A stretch of DNA of 10,537 nucleotides. Origin: Rhodospirillales bacterium (GTDB lineage Bacteria; Pseudomonadota; Alphaproteobacteria; Rhodospirillales; JABHCV01). Positions 1-6,336 of this stretch are shown here, in pieces (position 1 is the stretch's first letter; each line of letters opens with the position of its first letter). The position numbers and the translations under genes are program-made. The notes under the pieces are model-generated. The model ran no database searches and was not told where the DNA came from. It saw only the letters and a program-made list of their open reading frames with translations. Where the stretch lies: contig JADHSW010000098.1 of NCBI GenBank assembly GCA_016776705.1, positions 1 through 10,537 of the forward strand, read 5' to 3'.

Positions 1-182
1 GTATGTTTGGTCAGATCGACAGCGGCCTAAACCGCAAACACGAAGGAAGCGGTTTGGGGTTGCCGCTTACCAAGGGATTGATTGAACTGCATGGCGGCGC
101 CATGACCGTCAAAAGCAAGAAAGGCCGCGGAACAATTTTCACCCTGACCCTGCCTAAGGAACGTATCGTCGAGCCGGTATAA
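1..182 (+). CDS. Sensor histidine kinase, C-terminal fragment (partial at left edge)
   Basis: Only the last 59 codons are in the window; the reading frame runs from base 3 to a TAA at 180-182. The visible part is the end of an HATPase_c ATP-binding domain. It has an F-box-like MFGQ segment, then RKHEGSGLGLPLTKG, which is the G2 box that closes over ATP, then an IELHGG turn and the closing strands with GRGTIFTLTLP. The RKHEG-GLGLPL wording is typical of the PAS-containing alphaproteobacterial kinases related to PleC and DivJ, but without the sensor and HisKA parts the signal and the partner regulator cannot be named. It is the only plus-strand gene and it converges on folP. The C-terminus ends about 10 residues after the ATPase fold, so no receiver domain follows. 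Confidence 0.9.
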   Translation, partial: MFGQIDSGLNRKHEGSGLGLPLTKGLIELHGGAMTVKSKKGRGTIFTLTLPKERIVEPV

Positions 183-192
183 TTTGCCGGGG

Positions 193-1032
193 CTAGTTCG
201 AAATTGCCGCCCACACATCCAGCGCCTGACGGGTTTGGGCGACGTCGTGTACGCGCAGGATTGATGCACCGTGCGCAATCCCGTACAGCCCCGCCGCAAG
301 TGAGCCAGCCAAACGTTTCGCCGCATCGTCTTCGCCTGACAGTCGGCCGATAAAGCTTTTACGCGACACCCCCAGCACCAGCGGACAGCCCAGCCCCGCG
401 AACGCGCCAAGGTTTCTGAGCAGTTGCAGATTGTGTTTCAGGGATTTGCCAAAACCGATTCCGGGATCGATGGCGATGCGCTCTTTGGGCAGACCTGCCT
501 GCTCGCAGGCATTGATCCGGGTAATCAGATAACCGCCAACTTCGCCCACGACATCTTCGTATTGTGGCGTCTGCTGCATGGTGCGGGGATCGCCCTGCAT
601 GTGCATCAGCACGACGGACACAGTGCTGGAAGCAACAACGCCCAGGGATTGCTCGTCACCCTGCAGGGCGGTGACATCGTTGACGATGGCCGCACCGGCC
701 TTGATGGCGGCGGCCATGACCGGCGCGTTGCGGGTATCGACAGAGACACACGCCCCCTCGTCTGCCAGGGCCTCGATAACAGGAATGACGCGGTTTATTT
801 CCTCGTCAATGGAAACAGGAATGGCCCCTGGCCGGGTTGATTCACCCCCGATATCCAGAATGTCCGCGCCTTGCCCAAGGAATGAACGGGCGCGCTCAAT
901 GGCCTGTGTTGCTGTCGGCGTTTGCCCGCCATCGGAAAAACTGTCCGGGGTGACGTTGACGATCCCCATGACAAGGGGACGGTCAAGCGTCAAACCGGCG
1001 AAGGCTGAAGGAGTTGTGTCAGATAATGGCAA
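193..1032 (-). CDS. folP: Dihydropteroate synthase
   Basis: Condenses 6-hydroxymethyl-dihydropterin pyrophosphate with p-aminobenzoate in cytoplasmic folate synthesis; the family is the sulfonamide target. The 279 residues match the usual length (about 280) and form one TIM-barrel domain. Visible family motifs are GIVNVTPDSFSDGG (23-36), DILDIGGESTRPGA (57-70), SVDT (97-100), NDV (118-120), MHMQGDPRTMQ (143-153), IDPGIGFGK (188-196), GVSRKSFIG (221-229) and the terminal RVHD (260-263). The start is a TTG 12 bp after the ftsH stop. That ftsH TGA is in the same frame as folP, so no ATG, GTG or TTG start lies further upstream. The next candidate inside (Leu14) has no ribosome binding site and lies close to the first motif. 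Shine-Dalgarno support for the TTG is weak (GGAAG about 16 nt upstream), so translational coupling to ftsH is likely. In many relatives glmM follows folP; here a convergent kinase gene does. Confidence 0.96.
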   Translation of the reverse strand: MPLSDTTPSAFAGLTLDRPLVMGIVNVTPDSFSDGGQTPTATQAIERARSFLGQGADILDIGGESTRPGAIPVSIDEEINRVIPVIEALADEGACVSVDTRNAPVMAAAIKAGAAIVNDVTALQGDEQSLGVVASSTVSVVLMHMQGDPRTMQQTPQYEDVVGEVGGYLITRINACEQAGLPKERIAIDPGIGFGKSLKHNLQLLRNLGAFAGLGCPLVLGVSRKSFIGRLSGEDDAAKRLAGSLAAGLYGIAHGASILRVHDVAQTRQALDVWAAISN

Positions 1033-1044
1033 GACAGCCAGGCG

Positions 1045-2979
1045 TCAGCTTCCGGGCTGCGGTTCGGCGTCCCCGATACCACCCTTCGGCTTGTTCTTGC
1101 CTGCTGGTCCGCTGGACGGAACCGAAGACATGCGACCATTGTTCGACGGTGTGTCATCTTCATCAGGGCGAATAATTTTTTCACCTTTAAGAAGTGCATT
1201 CACCTCGGCGCCGCTCAGGGTCTCATATTCGAGCAGGGCCTGGGTGATCATTTCCAACTCGTCGTTATGATCCGTAAGAATTTTGCGCGCCGTCTGCTCG
1301 GCAGTTTCAATCAGTCTGCGAACTTCAAGATCAATCAACTCGTGGGTGCTGTCTGACACGTTCTTGTGCTGGGTCACGGAACGACCGAGGAAAATCTCTT
1401 CCTCGTTTTCGCTGTAACGCAGCGGCCCCAGCTTGTCGCTGAACCCGTATTCCGTAACCATACGGCGGGCCATATCTGTCGCCTGCTGGATATCATTTCC
1501 AGCGCCGGTCGTGACATTTTCTTCCCCGAAAATAAGCTCTTCGGCGACACGACCGCCGAACATCATCGCCAGTTTGCATTCAAGTTCCAGCTTCGACATG
1601 GAATAGCGATCCCGTTCGGGCAGGGACATGGTGACGCCAAGGGCGCGACCCCGGGGAATAATGGTTACCTTGTGAAGCGGATCGTGCTTGGGCACGTGAA
1701 TACCGACAAGGGCATGACCAGCTTCGTGATAGGCGGTCAGCTTTTTCTCGTCATCGCTCATCACCATCGAGCGACGCTCGGTTCCCATCATCACCTTGTC
1801 CTTGGCCGCTTCGAATTCAGCCATGGTGACAACACGCTTTGATGCACGGGCCGCCAGTAGGGCCGCTTCGTTCACCAGATTGGCAAGATCCGCGCCCGAG
1901 AAACCGGGTGTGCCGCGGGCAATAACGCGGGCCTCGACATCGGGAGCCAACGGCACCTTCTGCATGTGGACCTTAAGAATCTTCTCGCGGCCCAGAATAT
2001 CCGGATTTGGCACCGTCACCTGTCGGTCGAAACGACCGGGGCGAAGCAGGGCCGGATCAAGAACGTCCGGGCGGTTGGTGGCGGCGACCAGAATCACGCC
2101 TTCGGTCGACTCAAAACCATCCATTTCAACCAGCAACTGGTTAAGGGTCTGCTCACGCTCGTCATTGCCGCCGCCAAGACCGGCGCCACGGTGGCGACCG
2201 ACGGCGTCCAGTTCATCAATAAAGATGATGCAAGGGGCGTTTTTCTTACCCTGTTCAAACATGTCGCGAACACGCGACGCACCAACACCGACAAACATTT
2301 CAACGAAGTCGGAACCCGAAATCGAAAAGAACGGCACATTGGCTTCACCGGCAATGGCGCGGGCCAGCAGTGTCTTGCCTGTACCCGGAGGGCCAATCAG
2401 CAGACAGCCCTTGGGAATTTTTCCGCCCAGTCGCTGGAAGCGTTGTGGATCTTTCAGAAATTCGACGACTTCTTCGACTTCCTGCTTGGCTTCATCGACG
2501 CCGGCGACATCATCAAAGGTAACCCGACCGGCTGTTTCGGTCAGCAGGCGGGCCTTTGACTTGCCAAAGCCCATGGCCTTGCCGCTGCCGCCCTGCATCT
2601 GGCGCATGAAGAATATCCAGACACCAATCAGAAGCAGCATCGGGAACCAGGAAATAAGAATGCCCCAAAGCGTCGGCGAGCCTTCTTCGGATGGCTGGGC
2701 TGTAATGCGGACGCCCTTCTTGTTCATTTTTTCGATTAGGGCCGGATCGTTCGGTGCATAGGTGCCAAAATTGCGGCCATCACGGTAGTGACCGGCAATG
2801 TTGTTACCCTTTATCGTGACGTCACGAACTTCACCGCTTTCAACAGAAGCAAGGAAGTCGGAAAAGGCCAGCGATGTTTGCGGTCCACGTTGTGTTGAAG
2901 AGCCCTGAAACAGGTTGAACAGGGCGAACACCAACAGGCCGATAATTACCCACAGCGCCATATTCCTGGAAAAATTCAA
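1045..2979 (-). CDS. ftsH: ATP-dependent zinc metalloprotease FtsH
   Basis: Hexameric inner-membrane AAA+ protease that extracts and degrades damaged membrane proteins and short-lived cytosolic regulators. The 644 residues equal the typical length. Layout: TM1 about 8-25; periplasmic domain about 30-103; TM2 about 104-125; AAA+ domain about 150-395 with Walker A GPPGTGKT (196-203), pore loop FVGVG (229-233), Walker B IIFIDE (251-256) and arginine fingers R313/R316 in the second region of homology; then the M41 protease with the zinc motif HEAGH (418-422) and third-ligand Asp496 in GAGNDI. All catalytic residues are present. The C-terminal tail after about 600 is low-complexity. The start is TTG at 2977-2979, chosen because a strong GGAAGGAAG lies 5 nt upstream and the protein then begins just before TM1, as in relatives. 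The first ATG (Met7) would cut into the hydrophobic segment. A 132-bp gap separates it from tilS, so it probably has its own promoter; folP follows 12 bp downstream. Confidence 0.98.
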   Translation of the reverse strand: MNFSRNMALWVIIGLLVFALFNLFQGSSTQRGPQTSLAFSDFLASVESGEVRDVTIKGNNIAGHYRDGRNFGTYAPNDPALIEKMNKKGVRITAQPSEEGSPTLWGILISWFPMLLLIGVWIFFMRQMQGGSGKAMGFGKSKARLLTETAGRVTFDDVAGVDEAKQEVEEVVEFLKDPQRFQRLGGKIPKGCLLIGPPGTGKTLLARAIAGEANVPFFSISGSDFVEMFVGVGASRVRDMFEQGKKNAPCIIFIDELDAVGRHRGAGLGGGNDEREQTLNQLLVEMDGFESTEGVILVAATNRPDVLDPALLRPGRFDRQVTVPNPDILGREKILKVHMQKVPLAPDVEARVIARGTPGFSGADLANLVNEAALLAARASKRVVTMAEFEAAKDKVMMGTERRSMVMSDDEKKLTAYHEAGHALVGIHVPKHDPLHKVTIIPRGRALGVTMSLPERDRYSMSKLELECKLAMMFGGRVAEELIFGEENVTTGAGNDIQQATDMARRMVTEYGFSDKLGPLRYSENEEEIFLGRSVTQHKNVSDSTHELIDLEVRRLIETAEQTARKILTDHNDELEMITQALLEYETLSGAEVNALLKGEKIIRPDEDDTPSNNGRMSSVPSSGPAGKNKPKGGIGDAEPQPGS

Positions 2980-3111
2980 TTTTGCTTCCTTCCGGTGAAA
3001 AATAAAGTCGTCGCCAAGCGCCGCCGCCTGGAATTAATACCAGTCCCGCTGACAGTCAATAATCAAGTGAGGGGACAATATATAACACATCCTTAACATA
3101 ATGATCGAATC
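2980..3111 (-). promoter_or_regulatory. tilS-ftsH intergenic region, possible ftsH promoter
   Basis: The 132-bp gap is A/T-richer than its surroundings and is the only long gap upstream of ftsH. A good -35-like TTGACT lies at 3054-3059 on the minus strand. The downstream candidates for -10 are poor: TATTAA at 3034-3039 has only a 14-bp spacer, and hexamers at 16-17 bp match badly. A second A/T-rich element, TGTTATATATT, lies closer to tilS. I see no convincing sigma-32 pair (CTTGAA with CCCCAT), although ftsH is heat-shock controlled in several bacteria. No intrinsic terminator for tilS is evident. A promoter here is an inference from spacing, not a clear motif match. Confidence 0.3.
2985..2993 (-). 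promoter_or_regulatory. Ribosome binding site of ftsH (supports TTG start)
   Basis: The minus strand reads GGAAGGAAG followed by CAAAA and then TTG. The AAGGA core is 7 nt from the start codon. This is one of the clearest Shine-Dalgarno sequences in the window and decides in favour of the TTG start. Confidence 0.75.
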
Positions 3112-4494
3112 TCATTGCGCAACCAGAAAGCCTGTCCCCGACAATGATTGTCTAGGATGAAATACGGCCCTTGAAAAGGCAGGCGCGGGCCTGTCCATAG
3201 GGACCCTACAATAATTCAGGTGTGGCACGGCGATAATTCCATCTGCATCCAGTAGCGCAGGCAGGGTCGCCCTGACCTGGGCGGGCATATTGATTTTGCG
3301 GATTTCCGGGACCTTGGCAACCAGAATGGACCAGCCTTTGTCACCCAGGGCTTGAAGGCTAACATGCTGATACGGAATAATTTTTTCCCCTTGAAAGCGA
3401 AGAAGAAAGCGCCTGTCCCAGTCAAAATCCATGGCTGTCTGCACGCTCATCGGGGCTGGCAGAAAACGACTTTCACGGCAAATCAGAAAGCCTGTTCCCC
3501 CTTTCGTGTTTGCCAACGCCAGGATACGGCAGCGACCCAGGGTCGCCCCCTTCCAGCCTGTCGTACCCTCGCGACAGGCCGCTTTCATTTTTTCGTGAAG
3601 ATGTTCAAGTTTTTTTAACCGCGGCGGATAATCATCGCCACCGATGCACATCAAGGTTCTGGAAAGGGCGCGCAAGGAAATTTCCTCAGGCCCCGAAAAA
3701 AGCCCTGCCCCATTAATATGGGCATAACCGGTGGGATCAACCGTACAGCATAAAGCCAGCAATTCAGATGCGGCGGCTTCAAAGGCGATCCTGGCGCGGG
3801 CCATGCGCCGGGCCGTTTCGGCCAGGCCTTGCGCGGTGATGCCCGCCGCAGCCAGGTCAGGAAAGGTCTTGCGAATACGCACCCGCTCAAACGCCCTATT
3901 CTCGTTGGACGGGTCTTCCAGCCACGGTTGGGCGGCAGCATTCAGGGTTGCGCAAAGCCGGGCTTTGGCTACCCCCAACAAGGGACGCAACAGACGCATG
4001 TCGGCTTTCTCGACAATAGATGCCATTGCCGCCAATCCGTCGATTCCACTGTCACGATTCAGGCGCAACAGGAACGTTTCCGCTTGATCCTCAATATGGT
4101 GGGCAAGCAGCAAATGCAGAACACCGGCGCTGCGGCACCACTGGGCCAACAGATCAAAGCGTGCCGCACGGGCCGCCGCCTGCAAGCCCGCTTTCGGCTT
4201 CTCGCCTGTCCATCTCAATACCCGATGATCGATACCACGGGCAGCAAGCCAATGCCCGACCTGTTGCGCCTCGCCGGCCGCAGCAGGCCTCAAGCCATGA
4301 TCGACGCTCAAGGCGGTAACTTTTCCGCCCTGCTGCTGCGCCCAGGCGTCGGCAAGCAGGGTCAGGGCCATAGAATCCGCCCCACCGGAAACAGCAACGG
4401 CAATATGAGGGTTTTTCTCAAACGGGCCCAACGCCGCCATCAGGTGCGCCATTTCAGCATCGTCAATTGGTTTGGTCTTCATCTCAGGGGCCAT
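3112..4494 (-). CDS. tilS: tRNA(Ile)-lysidine synthetase
   Basis: Converts C34 of the CAU-anticodon tRNA-Ile to lysidine using ATP and lysine, which changes both the codon read (AUA) and the amino acid charged. The N-terminal PP-loop ATPase domain has SGGADS (36-41), VDHGLRP (64-70) and AHHIEDQAET (131-140), followed by WLEDPSN (191-197) and an RVRIRK segment (205-210), all hallmarks of TilS. The remaining C-terminal half (about 220-460) is divergent, with only a general resemblance to the TilS tRNA-binding domains. At 460 residues it is slightly longer than the E. coli protein (432). The ATG start lies 14 bp after the cpoB stop; a second in-frame ATG (Met5) is also possible. It is probably co-transcribed with cpoB, an arrangement common in Alphaproteobacteria. 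Confidence 0.95.
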   Translation of the reverse strand: MAPEMKTKPIDDAEMAHLMAALGPFEKNPHIAVAVSGGADSMALTLLADAWAQQQGGKVTALSVDHGLRPAAAGEAQQVGHWLAARGIDHRVLRWTGEKPKAGLQAAARAARFDLLAQWCRSAGVLHLLLAHHIEDQAETFLLRLNRDSGIDGLAAMASIVEKADMRLLRPLLGVAKARLCATLNAAAQPWLEDPSNENRAFERVRIRKTFPDLAAAGITAQGLAETARRMARARIAFEAAASELLALCCTVDPTGYAHINGAGLFSGPEEISLRALSRTLMCIGGDDYPPRLKKLEHLHEKMKAACREGTTGWKGATLGRCRILALANTKGGTGFLICRESRFLPAPMSVQTAMDFDWDRRFLLRFQGEKIIPYQHVSLQALGDKGWSILVAKVPEIRKINMPAQVRATLPALLDADGIIAVPHLNYCRVPMDRPAPAFSRAVFHPRQSLSGTGFLVAQ

Positions 4495-4508
4495 GGTCGG
4501 CGCCTAAT

Positions 4509-5507
4509 CTATTCACAGCCAATTTTATTGCTTTCGAATTCAACCTTGGAAAGAATTCTGCCCGGGGCTTTCGGGAAATCCTTGAGAAGTTTTCCAAAAG
4601 AAGCACAGGCTTCCGCCTTTTTATCAAGATTCGACATGGACATGCCCAGTTTCAACAACATGTCAGGCGCTTTTGGCCCATTTGCGTCGGCTTGATAACC
4701 GGCAACGAACGCTTCAGCCGCCTGAACGTACTGGCCGCGTACATAATAACTCTCGGCCAACCAATAACGCGCGTTTCCGCTCAGCGGGTCATCGGGATGG
4801 GCCTTCAAGAATTCATTCAAGGCGACTTCAGCCTGATCGTAATCAGCTTTACGAAGCAGTGCGAAGGCATAGGCATATTGTTCCTTTGCCGTGCCTTCAG
4901 GCAGCACCCCCATAGGCCTTGCAGGAGCTGCAGGCAGAACTCCTGTGGCAACGGCTTCACCACTTACAGGAGCTACGGCTTGCCCTTCCTCACCTTCTTT
5001 CGAGGCAAGGGGGACTTCGCTTTGAGAAATGACCCCCAACACGCCGGGCTGGCTTGCCCCGGGCTGGGCCTGCTGCACGCCCGCTGGCGATGGGGCGGCG
5101 CTGACCCGCGGGGTGCCCTGCATTTTGCCACTTTCAAGGGCGCTCAGACGGTAATCAAGATCGGCAATCAGTTTGTCCAACCGCAAACCAATACCTTCAA
5201 TCTGATTCGCGACCGATTCCACCTTGCCGGTGGTGGTGCGCAGTTCGTCTTCAAGATCGGTCAGCCTGACGGCAATGCGGGCCGCAGCAGAGCTTCCAAC
5301 CTCGCCGCCACCGGCAGCCCCCCCCTGGGAGACCTGGATGTTCAATGTCTTGATATCGCGCTCGATCCGCTGCAAGCGATCAAGCACAGGCTTCAAATCA
5401 GAGCTTTGCGCAAAAGCAGGGGCAACCACGCCCAAGCCCAGGGTTGATACCAGCAAAGCCGCCATGATCCGGGGAATTGTCGTCTGGAAAATATTGACCA
5501 ATTTCAT
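4509..5507 (-). CDS. cpoB: Cell division coordinator CpoB (YbgF), Tol-Pal associated
   Basis: Periplasmic protein that in E. coli couples the Tol system with peptidoglycan synthesis at the septum. The 332 residues begin with a signal peptide (hydrophobic 14-33, likely cleavage after AFA at 33). Next come heptad-like segments (about 36-60 and 76-127) suggesting the N-terminal trimerising coiled coil, then a long Pro/Ala/Gly-rich linker (about 130-205). The C-terminus holds TPR repeats (about 208-318, e.g. YAFALLRKADYDQAEVALNEF). E. coli CpoB has 263 residues; the extra length is mostly the linker. Two cysteines (301, 331) lie in the mature C-terminus. The ATG start is fixed by the signal peptide, but no good Shine-Dalgarno precedes it; the leader is A-rich. 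It follows pal after a gap that contains a strong hairpin, so its mRNA level may differ from that of pal. tilS follows 14 bp downstream. Confidence 0.93.
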   Translation of the reverse strand: MKLVNIFQTTIPRIMAALLVSTLGLGVVAPAFAQSSDLKPVLDRLQRIERDIKTLNIQVSQGGAAGGGEVGSSAAARIAVRLTDLEDELRTTTGKVESVANQIEGIGLRLDKLIADLDYRLSALESGKMQGTPRVSAAPSPAGVQQAQPGASQPGVLGVISQSEVPLASKEGEEGQAVAPVSGEAVATGVLPAAPARPMGVLPEGTAKEQYAYAFALLRKADYDQAEVALNEFLKAHPDDPLSGNARYWLAESYYVRGQYVQAAEAFVAGYQADANGPKAPDMLLKLGMSMSNLDKKAEACASFGKLLKDFPKAPGRILSKVEFESNKIGCE

Positions 5508-5566
5508 TTTGGGTTTTAACCGATTTTATTTTAGGGACTTACGCCAGTCTGAGTGGCCTTTTAGGC

Positions 5567-5602
5567 GAAAATAGGGCGCTTACCGTTTGGCAAGCGCCCT
5601 AT
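5567..5602 (-). terminator. Strong stem-loop after pal, probable intrinsic terminator or attenuator
   Basis: On the minus strand ATAGGGCGCTTGCC, loop AAAC, then GGTAAGCGCCCTAT gives a 14-bp stem (13 Watson-Crick pairs and one G-U) with a tetraloop. It is followed directly by TTTC, so the 3' side reads TATTTTC. It lies 41 nt downstream of the pal stop and 63 nt upstream of the cpoB start. The U-tract is short, so partial termination or 3'-end protection of upstream mRNA is as likely as full termination. A small hairpin (GCCT-AAA-AGGC, 5556-5566) follows just downstream, and another (ATCGC/GCGAT, 5626-5639) sits close to the pal stop. Confidence 0.65.
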
Positions 5603-5643
5603 CAACATGAACTGGCTACAGATAAATCGCGTAAGCGATCATC

Positions 5644-6153
5644 TTACCTGATGGCAGTAACCGAACGACGGTTCTGAGCCCAGGCGGCTTCGTTCGAGCC
5701 AAGAGCAACCGGGCGTTCCTTACCATAGGAAATGGTACGGATACGTTCGGCGGAAACGCCCAAAGCTACCAAATAATCTTTTGCCGAATTGGCGCGGCGC
5801 TCACCCAATGCGAGGTTGTACTCGCGGGTTCCGCGTTCGTCGGCATGACCTTCAATGGCGACCGTAACAATACGGTATTTTTTCAGCCAAACGGCCTGTT
5901 TTTCAAGCACGCGGCGGGCTTCAGCACCCAGGTTGTACTTGTCAAAATCGAAGAACACACGATCGCCGACATTGACGACCAAATCTTCCTGGCTGCCCAT
6001 TTTAGGACCGCTGGGGGCCATCGGCGCCGCCGGGCTGGTGGTTGGTGCCATGGTTGCACCGGATCCGCTGCTCGCTGATTGTTCTTCCGGCGCGGTGCCA
6101 CAAGCCGCAACAAGGGCTACCGCCGCAATCATGCCCAAGATGTTAAAGCGCAT
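5644..6153 (-). CDS. pal: Peptidoglycan-associated lipoprotein Pal
   Basis: Outer-membrane lipoprotein that binds peptidoglycan non-covalently and is the end point of the Tol-Pal machine. It has 169 residues: a lipoprotein signal peptide with lipobox LVAAC (lipidated Cys18), a flexible Ser/Pro/Ala/Met linker (about 19-58), and an OmpA-like domain (about 62-166). This domain shows FFDFDKY (67-73), EGHADERGTREYN (101-113) and NRRS (161-164). Asp105 and Arg120 sit where the family binds diaminopimelate. The ATG at 6151-6153 is chosen because GAGGGAG lies 7 nt upstream and the lipobox then falls at normal distance. An in-frame ATG 29 codons earlier gives an N-terminus unlike a signal peptide. Separated from tolB by 183 bp and from cpoB by 136 bp, both with hairpins, it may be expressed as its own unit, which would fit the high abundance Pal usually has. 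Confidence 0.97.
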   Translation of the reverse strand: MRFNILGMIAAVALVAACGTAPEEQSASSGSGATMAPTTSPAAPMAPSGPKMGSQEDLVVNVGDRVFFDFDKYNLGAEARRVLEKQAVWLKKYRIVTVAIEGHADERGTREYNLALGERRANSAKDYLVALGVSAERIRTISYGKERPVALGSNEAAWAQNRRSVTAIR

Positions 6154-6160
6154 ATAAATT

Positions 6161-6167
6161 CTCCCTC
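6161..6167 (-). promoter_or_regulatory. Ribosome binding site of pal (decides start)
   Basis: GAGGGAG on the minus strand, 7 nt from the ATG at 6151-6153. The upstream in-frame ATG at 6238-6240 has no comparable sequence; AGAGTATTA precedes it. This supports the shorter Pal of 169 residues. Confidence 0.75.
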
Positions 6168-6280
6168 GCCGGAGTGTTTCGCAAAAATAGCCGACAACAG
6201 ACTGCTTGGTAATATCTGCTGTCGCGTGAAAACCGTTCATTAATACTCTAAGTCTTTGTCTTAAAGAGAAAAAAGTCGAA

Positions 6281-6310
6281 ATCCAAGGCTTTTTTTTTAA
6301 AACCTTGGAT
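6281..6310 (-). terminator. Stem-loop between tolB and pal, possible terminator
   Basis: A perfect 8-bp inverted repeat, ATCCAAGG with CCTTGGAT, extended by an inner TTTT/AAAA pairing after one bulged base. It lies 26 nt beyond the tolB stop. On the minus strand the stem is followed by TTCGAC and then six T residues (6269-6274), so the U-run starts 6 nt after the stem rather than directly. On the plus strand no U-run follows the stem, so the orientation fits termination or attenuation of tolB transcripts. It could instead be an mRNA-stabilising 3' structure. Confidence 0.5.
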
Positions 6311-6336
6311 TGTGAGCGTAATATAGGCCGCCGCTG

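Larger units (their letters stand above)
6154..6336 (-). other. tolB-pal intergenic region
   Basis: 183 bp holding the hairpin at 6281-6310 and the pal ribosome binding site. The part between hairpin and pal is A/T-rich with a poly-T run, then reads TAGAGTATTAATG. I searched for a sigma-70 style pair for pal and found only weak candidates such as TATTAA at 6240-6245 without a matching -35. In E. coli pal has its own promoter inside the cluster, and the gap here would leave room for one, but the sequence alone does not prove it. Confidence 0.4.

Noticed and set aside
176..200. Bidirectional terminator between the histidine kinase and folP
   Set aside because: Only a short bulged pairing (AGCC with GGCT) can be drawn and there is no U-run on either side.
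1796..2761. 321-codon open frame on the plus strand opposite ftsH
   Set aside because: It lies wholly antisense to a fully intact FtsH; its Arg/Ser/Pro-rich sequence shows no domain and is a by-product of codon bias in ftsH.
2980..3111. Heat-shock sigma-32 promoter before ftsH
   Set aside because: CTTGA occurs, but no CCCCAT-like partner at the right distance is visible, so no specific sigma-32 site is claimed.
4467..5447. 326-codon plus-strand frame opposite cpoB and the tilS start
   Set aside because: Antisense to well-supported genes, no recognisable motif and no ribosome binding site.
6154..6240. In-frame 29-codon extension of pal with an ATG at 6238-6240
   Set aside because: It would bury the lipoprotein signal peptide, has no good ribosome binding site, and the internal ATG at 6151-6153 has GAGGGAG at 7 nt.
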